64,000 bases of DNA from Aurelia coerulea (GCA_039566865.1 CM076947.1:24863501-24927500), one strand, 5' to 3'. Shown: positions 11,264 to 23,940, counted from the stretch's first letter. Numbers and translations are program-made. The notes: a model not told the origin generated them from the letters alone.

Positions 11264-12559
11264 ATACTGTAGGTCATCTTCAAACCCTGGGTTCAAGCAT
11301 AGTCAAGAGTAAACACGAGAAAACTCACAAATTCGTTACAAGCCAACAAAATATGAACAACAACAAAAATGTCTTACAAAAATAGCTTGCTAAAAACAAA
11401 CACAAGCAAACTAAAAATTCATAATATCTTCCTTAGTAAATGTCCACTTTGTCAACAAAAACCGTCAAGTACAAAAAACCTCTATAAAAATATCAAACAG
11501 TTACTAATTCTACGATATCCTTTCCTTCCCCCGTCCTTCGTTCGAAGTTTCTAATCCTTACTTCCTAGGCAGCATTTAAATGAAAGCCGTGGTGAGATTT
11601 ACCTGTTGTGAAATAACCAAACCGTGATGAATTCACTCCGGTTGAACCTGATTTCAACACGGCTAAATCCCCGGCTAAATCTCACTGCAGGTTTCAAGTA
11701 ACTGCTGCCCTAGCCAAAACCCCATCCAACAATTGGGCACATCCCAGATACATTGATGACACCATCCTGAACGAACCCATGGCCAAACGACAAGACATTG
11801 ATTGACGATTGGCGAAGGTCTTTCATAGGATCATGCAACCTTCTACCCAGTGACAATGAAGGTTTTCCGTAAACTTCAACGCCTACATTGTTGAGGTCTG
11901 TTGAGGTCTAGCCTCCTATTGAAAACAACAGATACCCTTGGGAACGAGGTTGATGATCGTGGTCTTTACCGAAACGGCAAAAGCGGTTAGTTGTTAGCAG
12001 GCCAGATTTAACAAGGCTAGGCTTGACTTAACGGCAGCTAGTGTAACAGCAGGGTAGAGTACTACGGCAATGTTACAGTAGTATTACGGTAGCGTTGCGG
12101 CAGTGTTACGGTAGTTAACGGCTAAATGGGAATCACGCCTTATGTCCGGGAGTTTCAAGTCGATAAGCTAACGAAACGCGAAGCTATGATATAGTATATA
12201 ACATGTTGACACTATCAAAGCAAGTAAATGCAAAACCGTTCACGAAAAAGCAGTATTTACAACATAACAAAAAGTTTACTCCAATATAGGCTGAATATAA
12301 ATACAAACTTTCCAATGCGTTTTAAATCGTTATCTCAAAATGCGAAAATACTATGTTTACGAAACCAGTTACAAATTTCCTTTTTCTTGGTAAAAAACGG
12401 ATATCTCAGAGCAAGACAAAACGAGCAAGTGTAGATCAAAATAGGTAACAAGCTCTGGTGATGAGAGGTGTCGTGGAGTCTTTGTGATACAACTAGTTAA
12501 TGACAGTTGCAAGGTGTGTAATGACAATAGCAACTGTCATAACACACCTTGAAGACATA

Positions 12560-12665
12560 TAGCCAACCATGCCCTTTGTGGCCTTTCTGTCCTTTGGAAG
12601 GGACGTTGAACTAGGGGTCCTAGTCCCATGCCTGGATGCAGCATGCATAGTGCGCCTAAATAAGC
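12560..12665. repeat. SINE-like dispersed fragment
   Basis: GTCCTTTGGAAGGGACGTTG, followed by a GCCTGGATGCAGCATGCATAG block, recurs at 21815-21890 with about ten mismatches. The GGAAGGGACGTTAAAC-type core is seen in many marine-invertebrate SINEs; the family name is not assigned. Confidence 0.55.
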
Positions 12666-13139
12666 TAAAAGGACCTGCTGTTGCACAATGCATTTCATGT
12701 GATCAGTTTCATTTCACATGAACGTTAGCCAGTCAGATGCGCCATCCAGAACCACGAGTCTGCAAATTCTGACAGATAGGGTATACCTTGCCGTCTTATG
12801 ATGATTCAAGAAACTGAAATGTGCGTCGAATGGAAAGCAAGACAAAGAGACCTCAGGCCAAAAACTACTTCAACATAAAACGTAAGTCAACTTTGGTTCC
12901 ACAAAGGACCATGGTTAGCAAAGGGTCTTTGAAACCAAAATATCACAAGAAGAACTCCCGTTTGGAACTTAAGATCCCGATCAAGGTGAGATTAACAAAT
13001 TCGGGTAGCCCAAAAATTGCTTTATTTATTATCAATCCTGAAATATGCACAAAGTCAAATTAGGGTCCATTGAGAAAAACAGCGATCGAATAAAAGTTCC
13101 CTGATACGACCATTTTGACGCTGTTTAAGAATGTAGTTA

Positions 13140-13735
13140 CCGGGTGTCCCAAAAATTATGCAGATATGGTTGACTCCAGCGATGCGAATTTAGGTTTACT
13201 CAATGGCTAATTACTCTCAAAATGTTCCTCGAATGTGAACTTGAACATAGATACCTCGTTTGTTGGTGTTGGTGCTTTGAGAGCAGAAATATCAACCTTG
13301 AAAGCTCAAAGTTGCGTCCACCTGCAAACCAGAGCTTTGGCCAGAGTTTCTTGAAGCACATTGAAATTAAGAACTGAATTAATGAAAACCTAAGAAACTG
13401 CCCAATGGGTGACTGAGGGGTAACTTCTGAAAATAAAATAACACAAGATCTAATATTGTTCAAATTTTATCAAGGCTATCGTTGATTTATACGCTATCCT
13501 TTAAGAATAATTGGCTTAGGCCAAAAGGGTAAGGCTCTGGTTTGCAGGAAAAGGCAAATTTGAGCTTTCAAGATTAACAGGTCTGCTCTCAAAGCACCAA
13601 TACCAACAAACGAGGTAGCTACCTATGTCCAAGTTAACTACGGAGGAGCATTTTTAGAGTGATTAGACATTGATTGAAGTTAAATTCACATCGCTGGAGT
13701 CAACCAAATCCTTGTACATTTTTTGGGACACCCGG
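13140..13735. mobile_element. Mariner-like foldback MITE (CCGGGTGTCCCAAAAA ends, TA target)
   Basis: TA-CCGGGTGTCCCAAAAA opens it and TTTTTGGGACACCCGG-TA closes it. The arms pair far inward (GGTTGACTCCAGCGATG; CTTTGAGAGCAGA; AAACCAGAGC). The TA dinucleotides at 13138-13139 and 13736-13737 fit a Tc1/mariner target. Diverged relatives with GGGTGTCCC ends lie at 27553-27918, 39580-40396, 55210-55805 and 58386-58619. Confidence 0.88.
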
Positions 13736-13870
13736 TACGTCTCCACACCCTCTCAACTCTCAAAAACAAAGGAAATGATCTATTCTCTTTCTTAATCTGG
13801 TGGCCCCTCTGAAGTCAGCGCCTAGGGCCATCTGCCCCAGCCCTCCTCTCGGCAAGCCTGGATTCTACAC

Positions 13871-16800
13871 CTACAATACCTGCTCTGTCATGTGTTGCTC
13901 TCTATTATGATACGCTAAACTAATAGGTTCAACAAACTCCTCCCCACATACATCGCAAGTCAGCGGATCCTTAATCTTGTGTACCTCCCGAATGTGCCTC
14001 TTCACTTTCTGAGTACTACTGAGCCTCTTATGGCACAAGGAACACCTGTGTTTAATATGATCACTGTACGAACGTTTAGAACTGAACTCCTTACCACAAC
14101 CAGCGATCTTGCAGACGAATTCACTGTGATGAGACATGCGCATCTTGTGGAGTTGTAACTGTTGCGAACTGGGCAGTTCAATGTTGCATACCGAACACTT
14201 GTAGATGGTCGTCTCTGTGTTGTCCTCTGGCTGAATTTCCACCGCATCTTGCTGAACTTCCTCCGCAGCGTCTTGTATTTGCTCTATTGAAATCAGGCTG
14301 GGCATGTTGCCGAGATCATTGTCTACAACGAGATTTAGAATTTGATTAATTCTCAGTTTCAGCACCCATGCGGCTCTCTATTGGCTGAGAAAAGTATTTA
14401 GTGTATTTTTGGGTTTTCAAAAAGATGCTGTGTCTGACCCCCGTCATCTCCAATTGGGACCCCCCTTGGGGCTTACAATTTAGCAGCAGAAACAGTGAAG
14501 CACAGGGGGATATCTCGCTGTATCATCAAACCGGGATTTCCCTTGTTCATATCATTCCATAACGCACAATTCTGCAGATCGCTAAATCTAAGTAAATTAA
14601 TGTCAGCTGCTAAGCTACCCTGGTCTAGCATGATTCTCTTGCCTTGGCTGCAGTTTAGCAAACCTTCGTCTGGATGAACTTTCGGCCAAAATTCGGAATG
14701 ACAGACATCCATTATGTCATAGAGTGGCTGGACAACCTCCAGGGGGGAATTGGGGTGCACTAAATGTCGAGGAATTGATGCAAACGAAGTGCAATATCTG
14801 TGAACGCTTGTTATAAGGTCATTGATAAACAAAGAACAAAATAGAAGAACAATTCACAAAAGTTGCGTTTGAAAATGTATGGCTATCTAGGAGACGTTAG
14901 AGTTAGGGAGTGTGAGAAGATCGAGGTAGTTAAGATAATTTCAGGTTAATAAGGCTAGCTTAGGACTCCTTGGGGGTACTTGACCAGATTTTGGCTAGGG
15001 ACATGCCACCCAAGCTAAAAAAACATACCCGTTCCTTATACTAATTTTACGAAAATGCATACCGCACCTTACACCGATTGAAAATGGCCTATTTGTTCTC
15101 TATACAAATGACATGAACGTCAATCCCATTCCTTCTTCCAAAATCGCGATAATCGATACCGTCCCTTATGCAAAAATAATGAACATGATAACCTTTCTGG
15201 TGGCACGTCCCCAGTACCCAAAATATACACAGTGCCTCCTACGTTAAAGTTAGTTGACGGAGATAAATGGAGGTAATAAATAAATAGGACAAAAAAACGC
15301 CTACACACACTATTGTTCCTCTAGCTAAAAAATATACACATACGCTTCGAAATCATCGAATACAAAAGGCTAATGTTAGACTTGCATTAGCAGCTCTTGA
15401 GTTAGCTATTTATCTTCGTCAACTCACCTTAAGACTTTTCAAGGGCGTTTCGTTTCAGATTCCTCAGAGAAATTAGACAGGGCATATGGTATAACAATCT
15501 AACAAACATGCTAACCTTTGTTTTCTCGACTGAATCTTATAGATTAGGCTATGGGCTTTCAAAGTCCGTCCGGTACCTTTTTTCAAATTCCTTGTTATCA
15601 CGTGATTGATGACGTCAATTACTGACATTTTGAGAACTAATATGACTATAGCTTTTCACAGGTATCTTTGATCAGCTTCTAAATAACACAGTTGAATTCA
15701 GCTTGTTTAAAGCTTTCGAATGATCTATAGTTTTTTATATTTTGATGAAGTTAGAAAAATATTCATGACGTCATCAGTCCTATGACGTCATAATTGACAT
15801 TTTCTTATAATCATGAAAATCAAAATTTTTTCATTGAATTTATATGAAAAATACGACAAAATGATATACCTGTATCAACAACGTTCACTTCTTCTTCTTC
15901 ATCTTCGCTTGAATCAATGACAACGATCTCTTCTCGCAATTGGACTTTCTTTGCACCATTGTTGCTGACATGGTCCACCGGGAATTCTTGCTTTACAGAA
16001 TTAACATCTATCATAATCAAGTCAGGTATGCTATCACTCTTGCTGAGAGAATCCTTGTCTGGGTCATCGTGTCTCTCTATAGAAGGAGTAAGGGCTGTAC
16101 TTTTGGCATTGCTGTTGAAGTCTAATGCAGTACTGATGGCTCCTTTGTTGTTACTATCGCATTCACCAACTTCTGAACGAGTAACCGTGGAAGCGCCTGG
16201 TTCATTATTGCAATCCATCAACGCTAAATCAAATAGATTTCGCAAAGTATTATCGATATTGTCATAACATTGATCATCGTCTTCTGTATCATCACCAGGG
16301 GGTACTGGACTGTACTTTCCATTCATTTTCTCATCCTCCGTATCTGTTGATAAAACCATTGGATCGCCACAGCCTTGATTTCGTACCGGTTCCTTCTCGG
16401 CTTCGTCGATTGAAATAGCAAGCAAGCTAGACCGGACGGTATCAGCATGCTTATTTTCGTTCTGGGGGCCTTTTTTCGGAGGTGTTACAGATTTCCTTGC
16501 CCTGTAGTTTTGTAGAATCATATTATGCTTTTTCCTCAAATGTTGTTGAATGCTCCTTCGAACGGACATCCTTGTGTTGCATATGCCACAAACAAATGGT
16601 TTATCTCTGTCATGGTAACAAGAATTTTGTTGATTAGTATATTTACTACGCTCCGCCGAATTCTTAGGCCGCGTGTGATGTGCCTCTTCAAAGTGCTGCA
16701 TAAGACTACCGCATGTGGAGTGAGCTTTGTCACAATACCCACAGACATATGGCTTTAGTTGAGAATCACTCTCAATTTTAACGGCTATTTGGATCGTATG

Positions 16801-19800
16801 ATCTGCTTTCGTTGCATTTGTTTCCATCCTGCCTTTAGCTGCATCGTATTGTTTAGTTGCAGGTGCTGATTTTGCAGTATCTTCTTTAAAACTAGCAGCC
16901 ACTTCCTCATCTTCATCACTTTCAAAACAAGGAGAAACCGGCGTGCTTCCTCTACTTGCATATTCACTATCTATCATGCTCTTACCAAGTGGAAACGTTT
17001 TAAACCTCGTTTCAAACGATTTTTCGTGCGTTTGCCTCTGTAATTCTTGAATCTTGCGATGCGTATCCTTCATATGAATATGTCTGTCAATCAATGTAAC
17101 AAAGTCCATAGGGCATTGAGGACAAAGGTATTTTCCTTTGTTATTCTTGTCAGGTGACGCAAATACTGAGTTCGATGTTTGTTCTGTTTGACTGCTTGCA
17201 CCATCTTCTGTGTCACTCATGCCAGAATCCACGTTTTTGGACTCCTCAGATGAACTCTCCTCTCCATTCGAAGCAACCTCATCGTTAAATGATGCGAACA
17301 TTTTCTTCCGATATTTATCGAAGGAAGTGTCAACGCCTTTACGTTTGGTGGGCTGTGGTTTGATTCTCTTTCCATTTTTATCCAAGCGGATGTTATGGTA
17401 CTCAAGCATGTGCATTCTTTGTACCCTAAAGCCTGCAAATGAACTTCCACAAATAAGGCAATCGAATTTCTTCTTAGTGAGGTCTGTTCGCCACAGGGAT
17501 GCCTCTAGGTTGTCATCTTCTCTCGATCCACGTTCATTTCTTTCATTTGTCAAAAGACTGGAAGGGGATTCTACGTTTTCAGGCCTACTTGACACAGTAG
17601 CGCACTCTGGCAGCTCCTTCGACTGCAGTTTCCTACTACTGTATTGTTCATCATCTTTCATTGGCAGATTCACTGAACCAGGACGCACTTTTGCACTATC
17701 AGTTCTTACATATGTTGTGCTAGCTACTCCAGTAACGTTCCTAAAGGTACCGTTCTTAGTGGCAGTAAAGGACTTACTAGTCCCATCCTCTCCTACTGCT
17801 TCTTGATAATGATTCAAATCAGAGAACGACTTAGAAACCGTATGCGTTGCAGTTGCAGACATCATTCTCCTGTCATTTGCCGTCTTTTTTATTTGATGTT
17901 TCTTTGACATATGCTTCTGATACGATCTCCACTTTGTGTACTCTGATGAGCAAAGGTTACATTTTAAAATGTGTGCTGAACAATCGGCAGCGCTTTTTGC
18001 GTGGTCTACGCCTCTTTTAACTTCGTGTTGGCCTGTCTTTGCATCACCAGAGAAATTGTACTCAACAAAAACAAACTTGTCTCCTTCGAATGAAACTTCA
18101 AGTCCGTGAGACTTCAGTGCATGCTGTCTTCGATTTTTGACACTACCATAAGATTTGTCACATTTCTTGCACAATTTATTATTATCTGAAATATACCCAT
18201 CCCCGTCCTCTTTTCCCAAAGATGGCGATTTACTATATGCAGAGCTATCTTCGATGTCAGCCTTCTTAACACCTTCAGGGACCTTGTTTATTTGAACAGA
18301 GCTTTCTCCCTTGCTTGCCGAATTTGCATCCTTTGTATCATCTTCGCGTCCAGGCTCTGAATCTTTAGGTTTTACAACCACCCCCACATTATGTTTTGTG
18401 CGCAAATGACCTTTAAGGCCACCGTAAGTGAAGAAAGTTGCTCTACATAAAGTGCAGTCAAGTAAACTAGCATCTCCCGATCTTCCAAATGATGTGGGTC
18501 CCAAATGATTTGCAGCGAGGTCAATAGCGTCTTGTTTAAGCAGTTCATTACTTGAGTCATTATCTGGGCCTAAGTTTTCACGCTTGAAAAGGTTCTTGTC
18601 TTTGTCCAGCCTTCGATAGCATTTGTGAGTTTTCCGCATGTGTTGGCTAAGCCCACTGAAACTTGTAAATATATCTAAACAAAACCTGCATTGATAAGGC
18701 TGGTCAACTTGACTTTGTACATCTGCCTTTTGTTTCTCAGGCTGCAATTTCTTCAAAGAAAGGTTCTCTTCTTCGACTGAAGTAATTTTTTCGTCTTTGA
18801 GTTTCAGTTCGTTTTGAGTAAAATGCTTCAAAGAAACTTTCTCTTCTTTGACTGAGGTAACTTCGTGTTTGATTTTCTGCTTCTTTCCAGACAATTGATT
18901 AGGAGGAGTTCGGCTGGATTTAGACTTGTGAGCAGATTTTCTATGGGAATATAACTCCCAATATGTTGAAAATTTCATCTTGCAAACAAGGCAGTCCAAA
19001 ATCATATTTGATGCCCCTTTAACACTTTTAGTTTTTGCAATCTGATGCTCCATTATTTTGTGCTTGTACAACAGTGCATATCCAGAAAATTTTGCATTAC
19101 AAAGGAAACATGTAAAGGAAGCTCTCTTTTTTCGTGCAACAAAACTAGAACTTTTAGATCTATCTGATTTACTAGGCCTACTGTTATCCGTTTCTTTCTT
19201 GATCTCAGTTGAGTTGGTAGGCCTACTGTTGCCAATGTTCCCTGTGCTTTCATTTGAGATAGTAGGCTGACTGTTTCCAAAGTTTTCCATGCTTCTATTT
19301 GAGTTAATATGCCGACTGTTTTCAGTTTCTTTCTCGTCTCCCTCATTCTCCATGTTTGCAGATGCCCCACATTTTGGTGACATACGTCCATCTGATGTTG
19401 ACATGCACAAGTTATTATCTTCACTTTCAGTAACTTTGTCATTAAAGGAATGAGCATCACTTTCTGCCAAAATTTCTTTATTTTCGGTTCCACAGTCCAT
19501 TTCATTCCCAGCTGAAATTTGATTATTTTCTGGGTCAAACTTCATTGTTGTTCCCAGTGGAATGTTAGTTTGTTCTGTTTCACATTCAATTTTATCCATG
19601 GCCAAACCTTGGTTACTTTCTGGTTGACATTCCTTCCTACTTTCTGGTGAAGTTTTAGTTTGTTCTGCTACACAGCCATTTCTATTCATTGCTGAGATTT
19701 GATCATTCTCTGTTCCACAATCCATTTCATTCTCAGCTGAAATTTGGTTATTTTCTGGTTCACAGTCAGTTTTATCCATTGCCAAAATTTGGTTACTTTC

Positions 19801-22549
19801 TGGTGAAATGTTAGTTTGTTCTGTTATACAGTCAATTCTATTCATTGCTGAAATTTGACCATTTTCTGTTCCACAGTCAATTTCATTCTCAGCTGAAATT
19901 TGGTTATTTTCTGGTTCACAGTCCATTTCATTCTCAGCTGAAATTTGGTTATTTTCTGGTTCACAGTCCATCTCATTTTCTGCTGAAATGTTAGTGTTTT
20001 CATTTTCACTGTTATTGATTGCTGAAATTTCATCCTTCTCTTTTTCACAGCCTATTTTACTCTCTGCTAAAACTACATTATATTCTGGTTCACAGTCCAT
20101 GACATTATTTTCTGTTTCACAGACCATTCTACCAGGATCATTCAGATTCTTGATATATTGATCTTGGGAGTTCCCCTGCCATTCCTGTGCATTTTCTGAC
20201 AATGGTGAAGACAGACTAGGGCTCAAAACTCCATCATGAGGAATATTTGAAGATGTTACTTCTGAGAATTGGAGAGACTCTGTTTTGTCTTCCTGGAGCA
20301 GGTCATTTGTGTCCTCGTTTAGTTTCAACAGATTCTTGAGCTGCTCAACAAATTTGATTGCAAAAGCATTTCTTTTTGCTTCTTCCTTTATTTTTTGCTC
20401 AGGGTTTGTCACAGTATTTACATTGCATGGGAATTCCCCATGTTCACTGGAGACATCTTCCTTCATCATTTGAAAAGAAGGTGTTTCCCCCTTACCTTCT
20501 TCACATTCTTCTGTTCTATGGTCAATATCCCCAGGTTCTGTCCCATCCAATTTCTTGTTTTGTCTTCTTCCTACAATGGGTGGCAAAATAATTGGATTTT
20601 TGCAATGTAGTTATTGTAAACAGGGATTTAACCATAATTCAACCCATTTACTTTAGCAAACAATAACTGCAAATTGAAAATTTGACTGTTGGTCAAAACT
20701 ATGGGGTTTTCCCCAGGCTTTGCTTCAAGTGACATATTGAGGGATCTTTATACTTTTAACTATCTGAGGTAGGAGTGCAGCTATAATTTAATTCTTTATA
20801 AGGCATGTCAGGCTAATGTCTCGTTCAAATCCTACCCTGACCATCCCCCCCAGGCAGCCCGGGGGTCAACAAAATTCCTTGCTCAAATGCCCGGGGGCCG
20901 GGGAAAAATCGGTGGTCAAATGCCCGGGGGCCGGGCAATGCGAAAATGCCATATTCCCAGTTACTGTATATTGCAAAAGCTCCTGTTCTAGTCAAATGCT
21001 ATTCAAATGCCCGGGGGCCGGGGAAAAATCTACGGTCAAATGCCCGGGGGCCGGGAATATTTTTCGTGCAAATGCCCGGGGGTGTCCCGGGGGGGATGGT
21101 CAGGGTAGGAATTGAACGAGACATAAGCATACTATGGGCTTTAGGCAGGGTAAGGTTGAAGCAAGAATGGATCTTTTTAACCCTGTTAACTGCAATAATA
21201 CAACTGGTGTAACCAGTCTGCAGGATAAGGAATATCAAAAGATGGACTTGGTCAAGGAACATGATTGTCCAATCTTGGTTTAAACAACTTGCAAATTCTC
21301 CTCTGTGGTACTTTAAAATGTACGGCATATTGTTTGGGTATTCATGGCAGATTAATGCACCTTTTTGTGGAAGGTTCGAGATATCATTATGGTTGACAGG
21401 CAAGCAACTAAGGTTTTGCCTCACACATAGCAGTTGAAAATCTTATTATGGCTCTAATTCTCCTAAAGTTCTCATTTCAGGTGAGAAATTCACACATCAG
21501 AGGAAAGTCCTAGAAATAGGGAGTCAAAACAGCTGGTCATCAATTTTTGAGGATCAAATCTTACTGATGCAAAGTATGCACCACATCAACAACTTCTCCT
21601 TTATGATGGAGAGAGACAATGAGCCTGATGAAATTTTGACCATGATGGGAACCATTAAACCCAAGTCCTAACCTAGCCTGTGCACTGATGTATATGGTGG
21701 GGTGAGTGGCCAAGCCACTTATACAGATTCCGATAGGCATTCGAAGTTAGCTAAGCTCAGACGCATGAGGCCAAAATCTGGAAGGATGACCGATACCAAA
21801 CTAAGCAACTAACTTCGTTGTCCTTCAGAAGGGACGTTAAACTAAGGGCTCTTGTGCCTGGATGCGGCATGCATAGCAGGCCAAAATGAGCTGTAATGTA
21901 GCTAGAAATCATTCCAGCCTGCTTGAAATAAAGTAATGAAAAATGTAACATAGGTGCTGCTAAGTGGTGGACAGGGTTTGAGCCACAAGCATGCAATATG
22001 TGCATTATGACAAGTGGTTGTAGACTCAATTAGCACTTAGCTACTCCTGCAATCTCTGAGCTTGGCACTAAATACATTAACTTCACCCTCACATTTACTA
22101 GGCCGAATTAGCTACCTCATATATATGTAGATTATCAGGGCTTTGGAGCCGGGGAGAAAAGCTACGATTTTGCACCATTTTCAATCAAAATTGGACGATC
22201 ATTTGCCACAGAAATAGCAAAAGCTCTGCTTTGAACCCAGAGCGAGAGCAACCATTTCGCAACCTTTACTCCCCTTGATTACGCATCCCATCATCTAGAA
22301 TCCTGCATGAACACGAGCAGACTAAAATCAAAGCTTACCGTTTCCATGTCTGCTACGATGCTTGATATAATTCACCAGACTTTCAAAACGTTTTCGACAA
22401 ATGCCACATTGAAACCATCCCGCTTTAACTTTACTGTGAACCGTCAAATGAAGATAGAGACAAAAATGTGAGTGAAATCTCATTTCACAATTATCACATT
22501 TTCGTCTCAATTTGTTCGTACCTTTCGGCCGTAGGCGAAGGCGTGCCAT
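13871..22549 (-). CDS. Multi-finger C2H2 zinc-finger protein A (three exons, about 1787 aa)
   Basis: Minus-strand exons 22549-22339, 20570-15870 and 14322-13871 are phase-consistent (1,1) and sum to 5364 nt with the stop. Exon 1 encodes two CX2CX12HX3H fingers (RKCDNC...; FQCGIC...). Exon 2 (4.7 kb) has ten widely spaced fingers at roughly residues 557, 594, 697, 775, 868, 941, 1105, 1219, 1345 and 1395, in acidic, probably disordered sequence. Exon 3 has four more, one with a CX4C knuckle. TGEKP-type linkers are absent, unlike classical arrays. Near the end of exon 2, EEIVVIDSSEDEEEE is a textbook SUMO-interacting motif, and VKQE, VKIE and VKEE fit SUMO acceptor sites. It is probably a nuclear DNA- or RNA-binding regulator; targets are unknown. 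The ATG at 22549 is the first Met in frame before the fingers. The final TAG follows a possible donor (CAG-GTATTG), so a further exon cannot be excluded. Confidence 0.88.
14473..14832 (-). other. Unassigned 119-codon open frame inside zinc-finger gene A intron 2
   Basis: An uninterrupted frame begins with a true ATG (MFINDLITSVHRYC) and has protein-like composition (EFWPKVHPDEGLL, GKRIMLDQGSLAADINLL, several Cys). I do not recognise a family. It lies on the same strand as zinc-finger gene A, in its second intron. It may be a transposon-derived fragment, an alternative exon or chance. Confidence 0.25.
14966..15226. repeat. Degraded inverted-repeat element
   Basis: GGGGGTACTTGACC...GGGACATGCCACC near 14968-15010 is loosely inverted relative to GGTGGCACGTCCCCAGTACCC at about 15206-15226. 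A related GGGGGTACTTGACC end occurs near 26701. It lies in intron 2 of zinc-finger gene A. Confidence 0.4.
19530..20110 (-). repeat. Coding minisatellite, 45-bp units in zinc-finger gene A
   Basis: On the minus strand the protein repeats a roughly 15-residue unit of the form ISAENEMDCEPENNQ about ten times with substitutions (MDCEPE, IDCGTE, TDCEPE, MDCGTE). All units keep the frame and almost every unit keeps one Cys in the -DC- position. It lies at about residues 224-417, upstream of the first exon-2 finger. Confidence 0.9.
20817..21123. mobile_element. 307-bp PIF/Harbinger-type MITE with TAA target duplication
   Basis: Terminal inverted repeats of about 35 bp (TGTCTCGTTCAAATCCTACC at the left; its near-exact complement at the right, one mismatch) are flanked by TAA on both sides. 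A 3-bp TAA/TTA duplication is the PIF/Harbinger habit. Inside are five CAAATGCCCGGGGGCC-type units, making it the most GC-rich patch nearby. It lies in intron 1 of zinc-finger gene A. Confidence 0.88.
21815..22095 (+). repeat. Composite SINE remnants
   Basis: 21815-21890 matches the SINE-like block at 12560-12665. 21985-22095 matches the 3' half of the tRNA-derived SINE at 28489-28658 (GTTGTAGACTCAATTAGCAC; a CTTGGCACTAAA block; a CTTCACCCTCAC tail). It lies in intron 1 of zinc-finger gene A. Confidence 0.6.
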
Positions 22550-23514
22550 ATTGTCCTCTCCACTGGATGGAGGATGGCTTTGCCGAGGCCCACGAGGTAC
22601 GCTCAGCTCCAGGCACCTAACAGCGCGGCGGATACCTCTTCTGGGAGTTCCCCAGGTCTTGTTCTTGTCCGAATCCCTGCTGAAGTTTTCAAGGCATATA
22701 CTGTATGTGTTTAGGCCCTTCGTGAAATAATCTGCCACCAGCGTGTCACGTTGTACGAATATTTTATTGGAAATCAAGAGAATCAAACGAGCGTGTGACT
22801 CTGACTTCCGATCGCTGGAACTGCACTGCTTTGATTCTCACCCGGGGGTAATGTACGGTAAATGCCTCTGGTTAAATCCTTCGGTCCTTTGGGATCACAA
22901 CGACTTCCGAACACAGGATAACAGGATACTGGCTGGACGTTTGACGTTTCTCAAAGCTATGTTGAGTAACAACATGGTAACAAAGCCTAAATATTCAAAT
23001 ATCTCCTTGCATTGCAGTATTGCAATTCGTGTTTTCTAATATTTCGTGAAAAATGTTGACACAACAGTCGTTGGGCTTGGGCTTATTCCAGCAGGGTTCC
23101 AGCATATCACGTTCATGACGTCAAAGTCGATGGGTTAATATCTTGCTCTTAATCATATCTTTGTGGTGAATACAAAGCCGAACAAAAGAAGACTTAAATC
23201 ATGCTTCAGTCCATTGAAATATTGAAAACATGCATCGTTATAATTTCAACTGCTTTCGTAATAATTGTCTCTCCTTTTGACAGATGATGGGCGTAGGAGA
23301 CAGGAGGACTAGGGTTGGGGGAAAATGGATTTTTGTAGGGCAGCCCCCTCCCCAAATTTTATCTTCCTCTACGCTCATGGACAGATGAATGGACCTAAAG
23401 AACTTAACTCATTTGGGAGAAAATGCTCATATTTTATAAGAAAGTTGTAGTTAGGCAGTTCAGCCTTAATGGAATAGATGTTTTTCTGTAGTAGTGATTT
23501 TCTACCAAATTCTC

Positions 23515-23940
23515 ACATCTATTAAAATTTGTTGGAATAAAGCTGAATATCGACGTTTTTGAACTCAGCATTCAATTCTGCATCGAAACATTGCTATAAC
23601 AAATCATTGAAATCAATTAATGATTCTCTTTAAATTTCTCAGCCTTCATCTATTGCAATCTGTTGGATTAATGCTGAATATCTCTACGCCTGCAACATTT
23701 ACAGCAGTCTACGTGACATTTTTGAACTCAACATTCAATAGACCTTTTAGCTATTCTGCAAAAGAGCCTGGTTCGAGCGATATTTTATACGCGACGCTCG
23801 ATCGAGTGGTGTACAAAACGTAGGCAAATATCGTTCGATTCTGATTCTTTTCAGAATAGCTAAAAGGTCTATTCTGCATCGAAACATTGCCATAAAAGAA
23901 AGTCAATAAATGGAATTCATGAAGAATCTATCTCAAATGG
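23515..23940. repeat. Diverged tandem duplication, second unit carrying a MITE
   Basis: CATCTATTAAAATTTGTTGG...TTTTTGAACTCAGCATTCAATTCTGCATCGAAACATTGC (23517-23597, not contiguous) recurs at 23649-23894. In the second unit the target CATTCAATTCTGC is split by an inserted element. Confidence 0.75.
23740..23870. mobile_element. 131-bp MITE with AGACCTTTTAGCTATTCTG ends
   Basis: Left AGACCTTTTAGCTATTCTG and right CAGAATAGCTAAAAGGTCT are exact inverted repeats. The insert is flanked by AT on both sides, and the sister copy about 170 bp upstream shows the empty site. A diverged copy is at 53532-53716 and a half copy at about 10961. Confidence 0.85.

Larger units (their letters stand above)
10285..13137. 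other. Intergenic DNA upstream of EOGT
   Basis: I see no convincing exon here. The stretch holds a simple CAA-type repeat (10762-10800), a degraded relative of the 25.65-kb palindrome arm (about 10870-10960), a half copy of the AGACC...GCTATTCTGAAAAGA MITE (10961-11020), the MITE at 11117-11263, a GTTACGGTAG-like short repeat (12055-12120) and a SINE-like fragment (12560-12665). Confidence 0.5.

Noticed and set aside
17210..17806. 198-codon plus-strand frame
   Set aside because: Antisense shadow of the zinc-finger A exon; the opposite strand has clear fingers and the long frame.
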